Shown here one piece after another: positions 45,241-57,299 of a DNA stretch of 64,000 nt (positions within the stretch are counted from its first letter, which is position 1; each line of letters opens with the position of its first letter). The stretch spans positions 52,737,559 to 52,801,558 of the forward strand of contig OY754332.1 of NCBI GenBank assembly GCA_963573305.1, in the 5' to 3' direction. The DNA comes from Pyrrhosoma nymphula. Taxonomy: Eukaryota > Arthropoda > Insecta > Odonata > Coenagrionidae. Both the position numbers and the translations under genes were made by a program. A model generated the notes under the pieces. That model worked only from the letters and a program-made list of their open reading frames with translations. It was not told the DNA's origin and ran no database searches.

Positions 45241-47120
45241 TTCTTCATTATTATCAAACCACTTTGTCTTATTTATATTCCATGTATTTATCAAATCTGG
45301 GTCGGATTACTCTTCGATTTTCGTATTATTGCTTGCATTTATTTCATTTTAGATTTTTGTAAACCTTATTGTGGGCGATTTCACTTTGGAGCTCTAATAA
45401 CGATAAATTTAACGGAATATAATAATATCCAATTTAATTCTTAATTTGTTACTATGATAGAGACCCACTGACCATAAGGGGGTAGCAATTTAATCTTCTT
45501 ACTGTGGAGGTGACGTTGTCAATGTTAGCATCACTAATATCTCTTTTCAGGGAGATTGTAAAAGTCTTAGGTAAACATTTATACCTTGAAACCAAATTGA
45601 AAAATAAGAAATTACATCTGCGACTAATAATCCCTTACCTGAATCTAAATTAGATTTAAACTGAAACAATGAATGAAAGTTTATAAAAATAAGGAGCGCG
45701 GGTTCTGTCTTAGCCCTTTCGCGCCGAAGCCTCGTGGAGGGAAATTCTTCCACGTTACGAGTCTCTTGAAAATTTTTGCACTCCCCTGTACGAGGCTCTC
45801 TCGCGTGGACGGAAGGCAGAGGTCCGATCCCTTACCGTTTTGCGACCCAACTCAGCGGGACTTCCATCCCTTTCCTCGGCCACTGTCCCAGACCCTAGAA
45901 GGATTATAGACACCTTCACAGCGCGATTCCACGGTCATCTGACTGAACTTGCAGTGTTTTATATGAACAAATATTTGTTGCTTGCGTCGATTTCTTTATA
46001 TAAAAAATAAATTCCTTGTGTTTTTCTGAGCGTGCAGAAATTTTAAATGGAGTTCTAATGTTCATATTGACGGATTTAGTATATTTTTAATCCCTATCGA
46101 ATGATTTGGAGATTATATATTTCACATCCTTCTTTTTCATCCGGGCTTTGAACCGGCATTGGCAAAGATAAAAATATCTTTTTTACTTTTTGTATTTTAT
46201 GATTTTTTTTATATTTTCAGTCTTTTTTAACTTCAAAAGTGTTCTGAAATTAAAAAATTTTCTGTGTGTGATATATTTTAAAACATGGAGCCACGCACAG
46301 TCCCACGTCGCACTCCAAGCACATGTACCGAGAGTCGCATCTTTCACAGTACACACTTTCACGTAGTATGCTACACACATCACATCGGGTGCCTTGGGAG
46401 GGGTGTAAAGGTTATGCGAAGTCTCTTATCTAGGACGCCGCGGAGGATCTAGCCATCCAGCTCTAAACTGTCATTCTTGAACACCATCAACGAGACTACA
46501 GTAGGATTACCCATGACGGAGTCTAAGTAATGATTTCTTTACGATTCACTTTCTAATAAATGTAGAATTAACCTTCCAAAAGCAGAATTTGACGAAACAG
46601 GTCATTAGACATAACGTCACCACGAATATGCTTGTGGTAAAAAGGTAGGTTAAGAAGCAATGGGTATTCCCAAATCCAAAACTGAAGACAAAAGTGATAT
46701 AATAGAATACGTGGACTCGAAAAGAAATGATGCATGATGAAAAATGGAATGAGGAAAAAGTTATAACTTATAACAAACTTTGAATTGAACCACAAGTTTT
46801 TCCAAATGCGTACGTTATTGCCTTTGTCGATTGCCGTTCTGTAACTCCGTTGATATTAACGCTAGAATTTCGTTTAAAATTTCCATGTGGTAAGCAAAAA
46901 AAAAAGAGTTCATTTCTAACTTTAGATTTCTAAAGTAAGCAACAAATAATTTTAAAGAAAAAACACTGCAAAAAGCTGTAGTTGACCGCGTGGAGAGGAT
47001 AGGAAAGGGTCGATCCGAGCGGCCGAGTAAGGGCCAGGGCTCGCGCTAAGTTGGGTCTCGAGGGGCGACCACGTACCTGGGTCTATTGTTTCCGCGGTGG
47101 TCACTTTCCTCCACCCCGCG
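45241..47120. other. no gene seen
   Basis: AT-rich with a GC-richer island at 45700-45910, where gccctttcgcgccgaagcct occurs. A complementary phrase (ttcggcgcgaaagggtta) closes the repeat at 47225-47243, so the two may be ends of one decayed element. No gene. Confidence 0.4.
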
Positions 47121-47243
47121 CCGCATACACGCGGCATTCGTTCGTTTGCGTCGGAAAATTGAAACCGCATATATGAGGCTTTCGTTCGTTTGCGAAGAAA
47201 ATCCTCGCCGCATATGCGCGGCATTCGGCGCGAAAGGGTTAGA
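47121..47243. repeat. ~44-bp tandem repeat, about 2.5 copies
   Basis: Units start ccgcatacacgcggcattcg (47121), ccgcatatatgaggctttcg (47165) and ccgcatatgcgcggcattcg (47208), each with ttcgtttgcg in the first two. Periods are 44 and 43 bases. The GC- and CpG-rich repeat gives repeated motifs in the open frames on both strands, which are therefore not evidence of genes. Confidence 0.75.
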
Positions 47244-47410
47244 GGTGAGTGGTGCCATCTACATCTATAAATGGTCCTACAAGCCACCGCACGGGGGTTT
47301 GACACGGTGTGAATTTCAACCAAACATGCACTGCATTAAATGCCATGAGATTTTCATCTACATCCACGTAGTACCGTGTAAACCACGCCTTAGGTGTGTG
47401 GTGTCATCAT

Positions 47411-48331
47411 TACTATACGTTCCAGCTCCAGGTCGACCCCCACATCCTGACAACTCATGTCAGTGCGGCCCGCGAAGTGGTCAGGAAAGGCAAATTTAGA
47501 CCATAGCACGGGAGAAAGAAAGGTAATGAATCATGCATTCATGCAATAAAGTTGTTAGATACTAATACTACTTAACACGACATGTTAATTAATACGGGAT
47601 GTTGTTTCTTAGGCGGAAGGTATTAGTAATAACAATAAGAAATTGTAAACCACAAACGCCCAGTCTAGCCTACCAAAAGAGAGTAATAATTTAATGGACA
47701 ATATCTATCTCAGCTATGACATATATATAAGAAGGAAGGATATTATCTATCATAAAGAAATGTCCTTTTTTCCGTGAAAAACCTTTTAATTACCTCCGTT
47801 TCACAGTCGGTGTAATCTGGCCTGTACAAGTGATCGTCCATACAGCATTATGTTGGAGCTGGTAAAATACACTGAACGTCTTCAGAGAAAAAGCCGGCGT
47901 CAAACATACGTAAGAAATATTTTGCCCTTTCTTCTGCGAGGGATTCCCACCCGAATTCGCTACAAAATTCATTGACTTATCTTAATGAACAATAACGGTT
48001 ATTTACAAATGCTCTCAACTGTGTCCGATCTATTTATGAAATCCCACCTATTTCATAAGGGTCACACCCGAAGATGGTATTCCCTTATTGAGATCTGACT
48101 TAAGGAAAATGTCCCCATCACCGTTTCATCCCCTTTCCCCAGAATTCTTTTCATGAGTGGCAATACCCTTGTTGAGATTGTCCGCGAATTTCCCATGCAT
48201 ATATAGGTCCTCAAAACGGATTGCACCCAAATATTGTTTTTATTTATCCTATATTTGATAGTTCGGCCGGTAACTGCCGTTGAAAGAAAAATTTCAGCAC
48301 AATCCAATACGAGCTTAGCCATTGAGTTCGA
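47411..48331. other. no gene seen
   Basis: Nothing recognised beyond a weak imperfect duplication around 48075 and 48160 (ggtattcccttattgagat / gcaatacccttgttgagat). Confidence 0.45.
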
Positions 48332-48373
48332 TATTTTAATATTTCCGAGGGTTGATCAGGAAATATTAAAATA
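48332..48373. repeat. perfect 15-bp-arm hairpin
   Basis: tattttaatatttcc (48332-48346), a 12-base loop, then its exact complement (48359-48373). It is not followed by anything that marks it as a terminator or a known RNA. Confidence 0.8.
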
Positions 48374-49514
48374 GACCTTTCTGCTCAATATTTCGGAATG
48401 GGTACATACATAAGCTAATGAACGGGTTGAACGGCAGAGTCAAACGTCACGGGTTATGGGAAAGCTCAACAAACAGAAATTCACTCGCGCCCGAATATAA
48501 TCGTTAAGCTTAACAACGAAGGTATAGAGCGTTTCTCATTCAGTAGATAATATGTGCTATAACAAATTCATTTCACGTGTAAACTTCCAGAAGGCCGGAG
48601 GTGCGATGTTGCCAATAGCCGCAGAGAAATTGAATTATTGCTATGCAATATAAAAAGATGTTTCCCAAAGCACAATGAGACTCTACATCTAATACTGACA
48701 TTTGACACTGTTTAAAGTAAAAGTTGCACAGCATATTTCCGAAAATTTCCATAATCAAGGCAGGTTTTGTGATTTTATCTTCGTCACGCTTCTGTCGAAA
48801 AAACGGATTCATGTATGCTGAGTAGGGAATTCGGATAAAACGTTGAATGCGTACATGATGAAACAAAAAAGACGTAATTATGATAACGTCTGTGTATTTG
48901 AAGTTTTGATTGCATAGATATTTTTTCGCTAGCCAAACATCAGTCATATCGCACTTTCGTTATCATAGTAACCGATTGGATGACGTTTTTAAGGATATTA
49001 TTGAACTTCAGGTTCTATCTTCATGAGGTAGGCTAAACATTCGTGATATTTGGCTAAACTGTATTATTCATATTAGTAAAAATGAAGTATAAATTATATT
49101 TTTTAGCAACTCTACAAAGGTGGAGAGACAAAGAACCGAAATAAATTCGGAAGACAACTCTCGGCGACCAAGAGTGAAGAAATCAACCTAACAATGGAAC
49201 TTTCTGTTCAAAATAAGGTAAAATTGATTGAAGTCCGTCTATTATGATGTCGCAGTTGACAGTTATAAATGCAGTCAATCACTAAACAAATTCAACGTCG
49301 GCTGGGTAAGCGAATCACGTGACCGAAGAATCCAAGATCTTCGCTTACATCATCTGATTGTGATAGCATGGTTTAATTTTCATAACTTTCTCTGCCACAT
49401 CAGTATGTTCCACCAAATTATGGCATTTAAAATACTGTTTAGCGCCATCGAAAGTAATAAGGAATATTTTTTGCCGCCACGATGACGCTGTTTTAATATT
49501 TTGATGCACGGTAC
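48374..49514. other. no gene seen
   Basis: AT-rich. Nothing recognised. Confidence 0.5.
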
Positions 49515-49610
49515 GTAATGGAGGAACTGGGATTTGAACTCGTCTCCGCTATTTTCCGTGGAAGTCTTCGTAAGTTCGTTCTCCTCAGTCATTTCTTGTC
49601 GATTGTTTCG
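49515..49610 (-). mobile_element. possible tRNA-related SINE head
   Basis: On the minus strand, gacgagttcaaatcccagtt is a near-consensus box B, with a weaker box A-like atgactgaggagaacg about 50 bases upstream. Arms do not pair as in a tRNA. Confidence 0.35.
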
Positions 49611-50869
49611 CATGAATCACCCTATCTCGCGTGATTTTCATTGGCTGATGTTTATTTCATTTTAGCTTCTAAAGTAGTCAGCAAGTCTTCCCATAACATT
49701 GATTTCATAACATGTTTGACATCCTTGCGAATCACGTCTACAATCGCCATTTAAAGAAATAGATGCATTAGTTTTTTTCAGATTGTTTGACTATGCTATG
49801 CTTTCTTCTTTTGCATAAATATAGGATACATATATATATAGGAACTTGGTAATACTTGGTGCGTTTAAGAAAATAAGTCAGGAGCGAGATAAGACTGTAT
49901 TTTTAATCGTCGAAGAAATGTCGGTGAAACTGCACTTCCAGGAAACATTCGTCCTCAGAGTTAGCATTCTAAATGGTGAGGAACGGACGGAGTATTCTCG
50001 TAATTGTTGCATTTATGCTGTAGTTGACAAAAGTTACCTTAAAGTGTACATTTACCGCAATATCCTCTGAAAGTTTAGATAATGGTTGCCTTCTATTATT
50101 ACGCTTTTGGTTTGCATATGAGAGGAATAGCTATAGCTTTAAAGTAAAGAAGCTATCGCTTAAGGTTCCTTTGTTTCAACAGCATAATTCCCTTCTGATT
50201 GCATTGATATGAAGATTATGCCTGCGGTTCTCCCATCCAAACTTTATCATTAGCAATATATTGATAATGCTTCCAGAAGATGTATAATCCAATAAAATGA
50301 AGTCATTAAGATTCATATTTTCCTTTGCCTTCACAATTTATCCCAAAAGACTATTACGATATTGCCAAGTGATTGTATTGGCTCAATCCTTTAACGTACG
50401 TTACATTATCGAAGACTGCCATCTGTATCATGTTAATAAAACAAACATTTGCCATAAGATCAATATTACATTAGAGGACATCTGTTTTTTGGGTCATTAG
50501 GGTGATGCCAAATATTTCCTCAAAAAGACTATTCACAGGAAATCATAAAAACGCGATTTACCTTTCCCAGGAGAGCTCTTTGCTAACCTACTAATATATT
50601 ACCTATTTAAAATTAAGGAAACTGATTAGTATCCAATCATTGTCGTTTTACCAAAACCTACAGCCTATTCATGCTAACTTTGTTCTCTTAAGAAACTAAA
50701 TTAAATTTGGCGCGGTGCTGGAATTGATTTCCTACGTGGGCGGGAGGTGAGCACGCATAGTTTGGCAACAGCTTTCTCCGTAAGGCCCATACTGTCATCA
50801 ATGTGACACTCAATAGAGCATTAAAGTTGTAAATTATCAATATTTCCAATCTCCTACTCACCCATGGTC
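49611..50869. other. no gene seen
   Basis: AT-rich. Nothing recognised. Confidence 0.5.
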
Positions 50870-51373
50870 ACTCCCTCTTTCCTATTAACAGTCATAGTCT
50901 ATCACAAATACAGAATGATCCTGATTTTATAATGCCTTTCTAAGATCCCCCTCCACCGCTCCCCTGGCCCCGATGGTCTCATCCCTCTGTTCCTTCGTAA
51001 GTTGCGAATCGCAACTCTACTCCCACCCTTTCCATTCCTTTAGACCTTTTAAATTGTTACTTTTCCCTTGGTATATTCCCTTCCCAATGGAAAACAGCCA
51101 ATGTTATTCCTATTCACTAGTCGGGCCTGAATAACGACGTCTCTAACTAACGTCCCATTTCTTTACTGTCTGTGTTTTCCTCAATTTGTGGGAGGATTAT
51201 CCTAAACCGTCTTTATTACTTTACCTCTCCCTTTATCTCCTCCAATCAACATGGTTTTCTTCCGGGCCGATCCTGCCAAACCAATTTAGCAGTTTTTCAG
51301 CACCCTTCTGTTGAATCAATAACAGTAAAATCTTAAATTGACGTCATCTTTCTCTAAAGCCTTTGACACGTTA
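50870..51373 (+). mobile_element. jockey-like LINE, reverse transcriptase 5' half (interrupted)
   Basis: Across frames the plus strand reads SPGPDG (about 50970), then IFPSQWKTANVIP (about 51075-51115), a degenerate Y-R-P-I-S-L-L-S-V-F-S block (about 51150-51180), NQHGFLPGRSCQTNL (about 51247-51290) and a degenerate D-F-S-K-A-F-D-T-L (to 51373). These are consecutive motifs of the reverse transcriptase of jockey/CR1-type non-LTR retrotransposons. It stops abruptly at 51373, where a 3.6-kb transposon begins, and continues at 54976. Several frameshifts make it dead. Confidence 0.75.
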
Positions 51374-51610
51374 TAGTAATAGGTTTTTGGGTGGAATTAA
51401 TTCCCACAAAGACAGGGTTTGAATATTTTAGTTAATCGTTGATATATTTTTGATATACTAAAAGTCTAGAAAAATCTGAGCGTGAAAAACGCGTTTTTAT
51501 GGTCACCATCTTAAAAAAACATTAAAAATTCCAAAAAGTCATGTATGGTAACAAATTACCTACACGGTATTCCACGCTGGAAAATAATATAAAAATAGTT
51601 TTTAGAAGTA
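51374..51610 (+). repeat. left inverted end of the 3.6-kb element
   Basis: Left terminal inverted repeat, imperfect, about 240 bases. See the element entry. Confidence 0.7.
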
Positions 51611-52059
51611 ACATGTTTACAAAGATGAAGTAGGTGGTTTTCTAGGAAAATGTAAGTAGGTATGTAAAAATATATAAATTCCATTTTTTTCATGTGACTT
51701 CTGAAAGTATTGACGTCTTCTAAGAAATTTAAATTGGCAGAAAGGAATTGTATCTTGTGCTTTGAAAGTGAAAGCGAAACTTCAAAGTTGTTACTAAAGT
51801 TATATATCTATTTAAGTCATAGCAGTATTTAATTCATAGCGTTAAGTTGTCTACCAAAGATATACAAGGTGAAAGTTAAATTCGAAAAGACAATATCCAT
51901 GAGTTATTTGTACAATTTCCTGATCACCCCGTGTAGAATGTAGAATGCTACCGTCTGTACACAAATCCCAAAAATATCCCGAGTGATATGAAATTGAAGT
52001 TGCATACTCAGGGTGAAGCACTAGCCAGCTGCGGTATTACAGTCAGATATAGGAACATT

Positions 52060-54554
52060 TAAATTTTAAAGAACACTGTTTGTTTTGTGGTCACTTTATT
52101 ACTGACAGTGAGAAACGGGTTAAATCTGGCGTTAAGGCCGTTTTACACGGTACATTTGTTTGTACAAACTCTTCCGTGAACTCTTGTATGAGGCAAAATG
52201 TATCGTGTAAAGCGGCAAATTGTATGAACGCTTGTGCGAATGTCTCAATGTCTGCACGGGAAATAGGACCTGTTCTAATTTCGTTGAGACAAACATACAA
52301 TCTCACGTACATTCGTTTGTACAAAATCTTTCATCGTGTAAAACGGCCTTTATACAGGTCAATGTTAACATTTATTAATGTATCAAAATTATTTAATGAA
52401 GGCGTGTAATTCCTGAAATTATTTATGGTCAGCCTATGTTCAATCACAATTGTTATCAGTTAATGATTTACCAGCAGCAGATGCCATTTATTACCAAGCA
52501 TACAGCGTAAATTTTCGAAAAGGTGACCCAATCTTAAAGACGTACCGAGATGATTCCAAAGACGAATTAGGTTTCAAGCCTCTTGGTCGTCCCGGAGATA
52601 AATAAAACATGATGCTTTTGCGTGTGATTCAACAGCAAAATGTGCCAGGGTATATATAAAAAAACATGAAGATGTTTATAGGTTGTTGAGTGCTGGTCAT
52701 TTCACCCTTCGTAGACAAACACTAGATTTTGTGGACTGGAATATGGACGGATATGCTCATCGAACAAACCAAACAAACGAATAAGCATGGGTGATAGTCA
52801 ACGAGTTTCATTGATATTGAGCTACCCTGCATGCTGTCAAGTTATTTTTGCTATGAGTAATCTCACTGATGTCTCCCGTGTTAGCAGTGAACAACACATT
52901 GAAATATCCGATGCTAGAAAATCTAGAGATGTGAAGGATTTTCTTACATTGCTTAAATTTTTGGAAGATCAAAATTCATTTGATTCACAATGCGTCTAGC
53001 CACATAATATTTTCAGTGGGTTAGTAGACTGTCAACACAAGGTAACTGCGGATGAAGCTAGGTTAATTGGACTTCGAATCCAATCCAAACCGGCTGGAAA
53101 AGCTTTCAACTCTGTTACCATGGTTAAAAAGGATCAAGCTATCACAATGAAAATATTAAGAGAAGGAATTGTCATTGACGGAGCTATTCAACATATTGTT
53201 ACCGGACTCCTCACCCAGAGAATGCTGGCATGTTTGTCTGAAAAATCCTGATCTGCAAATATTAAGGAGAACTTCAATTATGAATTATCTATACTACCTC
53301 CCTCTCTATTTATTCCAGAAACTTAGTCATTAAGAAAAAGTGACAAATCATCATTGGCAAGATGACATAGCAACTAGTTTAAATAACATGTTACCTGCGG
53401 AAACATCGTATTTTTTGACGGGGGTACACTACTACACAAATTGTCATGGCCTAAAACTGGGAAATTTTCAGATGTGTTACAACTATATGGCAGTCATACT
53501 GCTGAGCAATATAAAATTGTGGCAATTGTATTTGATGGCTATGCCATCTCCAGTGCGAAGGATGTAGAGCGTCAGATACGCACAAAACAATCATCAATAA
53601 CAGTGAAATTTACTGAGATCCCTACATTTCTTATTGGTAAAGGACCCTTTCTTTCTAATAATGAAAATAAAGTGCTTTATAACCATGCTTGGGAAACACT
53701 TGGAAGCGAATGGCCACACTGTGATTCATGCTACAGGTAATACTGACACAGTTATTACAAAAACAGTACAGATCTTGGTAGAAGAAAAGCATGTAACAGT
53801 TGGTGCTGTCGAACCGATATTGTTGTACGTTTGATTTACCATAACACACGAAATATTTGTTTGCAGTCATCTACGTTCAGTGATAAAAAAGTGATACTAT
53901 ATCGATGCAACATGTGCTTTGCGAGAAGGGATGCAAAATTGTTCTCTTTTCAAATGCTTTAACTGGATGCGATACCACAAGCTCCTTATTCGGTAAAAGA
54001 ATATTGGCAGCATATCGAAATTTTTGGAAATAAGGAATTTAGCATTTGCGCTACTCTGTTTGGATCAGAAAATGCGAACAGAAAGGAACTCACAGATGTT
54101 GGCATCAAAGCATTGGTATCAATGTATGGTGGAAATCCAAAGACAGAGACTCTGAACCTACTACGATATAATCTCAACTTGAAAAAAATCACAACTATCA
54201 AAAGTGAATTTAATATTGTAAGATTGCCACCTACAGAAGATGCTGCTGTTCATCATCTTCTCCGCGTACATTTTCAATGACTTTGTTGGAAAACTATGAA
54301 CACCAATATTTCCAATCCCGAATAGTGCGGTTGGAAAAAAAGTAGAATCCCAACTACAGCCCATAGCATGTGACATGAGCCCTGAACCAGAGTTATTACT
54401 AAAGACAATCCACTGCACTTGCAAAAAGGATACAAATGAGCCGTTTGGTAGCGGTAGATGTCGACATTATGGTGTGGAATGTACTGAGATATGTTGTAAA
54501 TGTTCTATTAGAGATTGCACAAATAGTGAACCGAAAGAAAGTGATTTAGAATAA
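52060..54554 (+). pseudogene. decayed gene for a TGCDTTS / Cys-rich-tail transposon protein
   Basis: Landmarks in order on the plus strand are CLFCGH (about 52076), NDLPAADAIYYQAYSVNF (about 52463-52516), a middle frame 52787-53000, DITTSLNN-like and DGGTLLHKLSWPK-like text (53360-53450), YKIVAIVFDGY, and TGCDTTSSLFG (53962-53994). The cysteine-rich tail has nine or more Cys in C-x-C-K-K…C-R-x-x-G-x-x-C…C-x-x-C…C-x-N spacing (54412-54530), with a TAA at 54552. I recognise these as hallmarks of one multicopy family in arthropods and other animals. Its biochemical activity is unknown to me. It is broken by a Harbinger-type MITE at 52135 and by frameshifts. Confidence 0.65.
52135..52349. mobile_element. 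PIF/Harbinger-type MITE, 215 bp
   Basis: Inverted ends AGGCCGTTTTACACGGTACA and, on the other strand, AGGCCGTTTTACACGATGAA (15 identical bases). Flanked by TTA on both sides (52132-52134 and 52350-52352). A 3-bp TWA duplication is typical of PIF/Harbinger. Further internal inverted blocks include tttgtttgtacaaa near both ends. It is inserted in the coding region of the 3.6-kb element. Confidence 0.85.
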
Positions 54555-54714
54555 ACTGAAAACGACTATTAGCTTTAGCTTTTCTCTTATGTAAGATTGA
54601 TAAAATACATATGCATTTGTATTAAAAACGCATTTTGATTAATAAAAATATGCTTTTCAACACTGCAGAAGCTTTCAGTTTTTCGACCTCTATTTTGTTA
54701 TTTATTTTTATTTT

Positions 54715-54975
54715 TTAAACCAATATCATAATCTTTTTCAGCATAAAATTTTCCGTAATTTGATACCACACTCGATTTTTTATGATTAAAATAAAAAATG
54801 TCAAGATTTTTTTTTTATTTTAAGAAATTTCCAAAAAACGCATTTTGCACACTCACATTTTATAGACTTTTAGTATGTCAAAAAGACACCATCAACGAAC
54901 TAAAAAATTCAATCCCCGTCTTTGTGGAATTTACTTCCACCTATCACCAATTTTTTGCTTATATCTCCTGTACTA
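54715..54975 (-). repeat. right inverted end of the 3.6-kb element
   Basis: Right terminal inverted repeat, about 260 bases with small indels relative to the left end. Confidence 0.7.
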
Positions 54976-56050
54976 CTAAGCCACAAACTCCTACTTCATA
55001 AACTCAGCCAGCGATTTAATATCCACGGCACCTTCCTCACCCTCTTGTCCAGCGTCCTCATTGATAGAACCCAGCAAGTTATACTGTCTAGGTTTTCACC
55101 CAGTTGGTCTACCTCTACCTACTGAGCACCACAGGGCATCGTACGAAGACCATACTTCTTCAATCTCTACATTGATGATCTCACATCACTTCTTCTATCC
55201 TTCCAAGCCCATACCTTGCTATATGCAGATGACTGCAAAATATTTAATCAGATTAAAAATGTCTTCGATTCCTATCTCCTTGATGATGCCTTATCTAAGA
55301 CCTCAGAATGGTGCAGTATCGGGGAGCTTAAGTTAAATTACCAAAAATTACAGTGCCATGATAATATCCACGAAGGAAAACTTCACTAATTTCGACTACA
55401 CCATCAAATCAATTCATCTGAATCGCGTGTCCTCCATCAAAGATCTGGGCATTACAGTTGACCACAAGCTTCATTTTAGTGAGTACATGCAGGTGATTAA
55501 ATCGAAAGCCATATCTCTATTAGGTTTTCTCAACCATTTCACAGATATCAGAAATACTCAAGCACTGCAGTCCTACTTCCCATCCATTGCTCTTCCGATA
55601 TTCACTTATTGTTACCCAATATGGTCTATGTCGGCTGCCACAAATCTTGCCACCCTTGAGAGTGTCACAACTTTCATCGTAAAAATAAATAAGTACAGAA
55701 ATCCAAGTTTCGGAAATGCGTTCCCGGACGCCATTCTATCTTCACTCTCTATCTTTAGTCTCTCCCGTCATAGACTCAAATACGACTTAAAACCCATCTA
55801 CAACACCCTTAATTCTTACAATTACAGTCCTTATCTCATTTCATTCATCAATATCAGTGTGTCATTTCTTCCTACCCGACCTAACTCATCACTCCACATT
55901 CCCACACCAAGATAATCACTAATTAAACGCTATCTCTTCTTCCGTCTCTCCTCCCAAATAATTTCACTCCCTACTGACATTGATCCATTTTCCCTATCGG
56001 CTAATAATTTCACCAACTTGGCCACAGCACATCTTTCCGGAAATAATAAT
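54976..56050 (+). mobile_element. jockey-like LINE, reverse transcriptase 3' half and C-terminus
   Basis: Continuation of the LINE from 51373: SHKLLLHKLSQRFNIHGTF (55000 region), PQGIV…FFNLYIDDLTSLL (about 55130-55195), the catalytic TLLYADDCKIF (about 55214-55246), then VSSIKDLGITVDHKLHFSEY (about 55428-55487) and a long open tail to 55915 with further homology to about 56050. The YADD box and the D-L-G-x-x-x-D block are standard for jockey/CR1 reverse transcriptases. A frameshift near 55345 and the 3.6-kb insertion make it non-functional. Confidence 0.8.
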
Positions 56051-56740
56051 TAATCTAGACATTAATCAACAAAAACCAGCATCCGTACTTCATCTTCGAA
56101 AAGATGTTTTTTTGTTTGGTTATTTTTTGTTTATTTGAGTGGCTCATTTTGTGTACCTTAAAAGTGCACTTTAAATTGTAAATATTGCTCTATGCGTACT
56201 ATTTTCTTTAAAAGAAAATTTAAAATGTCTTGTACGGTGATGTTATCAATGGTATATGCTTTATAAGTTTCAAATGTAACCAAGTATCATATCTCAAAGA
56301 TTTTATTTCATTAATTCGTATAAAAATTTTCTTCTCAGTAGCTAAATAACAATAAAGGGAAATACTTTGCTCGAAGATGCCTGCAACGCCCTTAATCTTG
56401 ATATCTTATTTTGGCGTACTTGTTACCCTTATATCAAGAGCAATGTCTATTCTATTGGGTAATAAAAGTCAAGCCTCGAGTTTAAGATACTTTATCTACA
56501 AAACAAGGAAATCAAATTTAAAGCAGTAGATATCACCTAATAGCTTGTTTATTTTTACGTTAGTTAATATGCATTGAACATTTTATGACACCTTATATGA
56601 AATCTTTTTTAACTTTAATTAAAAAACGGTCACGGTAGTCGGCGCACAAAAATCTAATCGCACATGTTTGAGCTCTAGCTATTTTTACTATTCATGCAAC
56701 TAACTTTGGACGTGAGAAATTCAGGATTATTCCCAACACT
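56051..56740. other. no gene seen
   Basis: AT-rich. Nothing recognised. Confidence 0.5.
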
Positions 56741-57100
56741 TTAAAGAGAAAGATTTGTAGTTATCACTAAAATCGCGAAGGTTGTTAACAGTGCAAAACT
56801 GCTAACTTCGAAGCGAATGGCTTGATTGAAACTTGAGTGGGCCCGCCAACCTATTGATGGAGCATTGAAATCTCCAAATATCATCGAATTTTGTTCAGAG
56901 TCACGAGATATGGTGCTATTAATCCGTCTTAATGGGTAAAAAATTTTAACTGACATCATTTTTATGCGGTCCACAGTGGAATAGATACGTACAAAACACA
57001 CAAAACATCCGCTCGTCCCCCTAACTCCGCAGCCACGGATTTGCGTCCGGACGAAAAGCTCCTGAGTATTCGACAGTAAAAGCGATGCTGGAGGCACGAG
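56741..57100 (-). mobile_element. LINE endonuclease-domain fragment
   Basis: On the minus strand an open frame (57097-56741) contains SMIFGDFNAPSIGW, the G-D-F-N-A-P-x-I-x-W signature of the apurinic-type endonuclease of LINEs. It resembles the type found with jockey/CR1-like elements rather than the RTE-like copies. The tail after it has no recognised match. Confidence 0.6.
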
Positions 57101-57299
57101 CTTAGAGTGGATATCGGTTGATCATCCGAGTTTACCGGGAGTTCTAACATTCGCCCGCTCACAGCGACAGCGAGGCAGTCTTGTCTCTCTCGAACCGAAC
57201 TAATAATCGTATGTGACGTTCAGATTCAGGACAAGCGAGAGGTGGAGAGTAGGAACGAAAATCCCTTCTCACAACACGTCAACAAAAGATAACTACCCG

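Larger units (their letters stand above)
51374..54975 (+). mobile_element. 3.6-kb transposon with ~240-bp inverted ends, nested in a LINE
   Basis: The inserted block interrupts the LINE after the F-D-T-L codons. Its ends are inverted copies: about 51374-51610 and 54715-54975 share blocks such as catactaaaagtct/atactaaaagtct, ccacaaagac, tagttcgttgat/tagttaatcgttgat and ggtaacaaattac/ggtatcaaattac. The outermost bases are close to TAGTA(A)YAGG. The target duplication is probably TA or (T/C)TA but is not clean. It carries a decayed gene of a multicopy arthropod family (52060-54554). Superfamily not assigned. Confidence 0.75.

Noticed and set aside
47121..47243. A CRISPR-like array
   Set aside because: There are only 2.5 imperfect units without distinct spacers, in a eukaryotic genome.
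46952..47499. Open frames of 123 and 137 codons on both strands with internal repeats
   Set aside because: They are generated by the 44-bp CpG-rich tandem repeat and have no other coding support.
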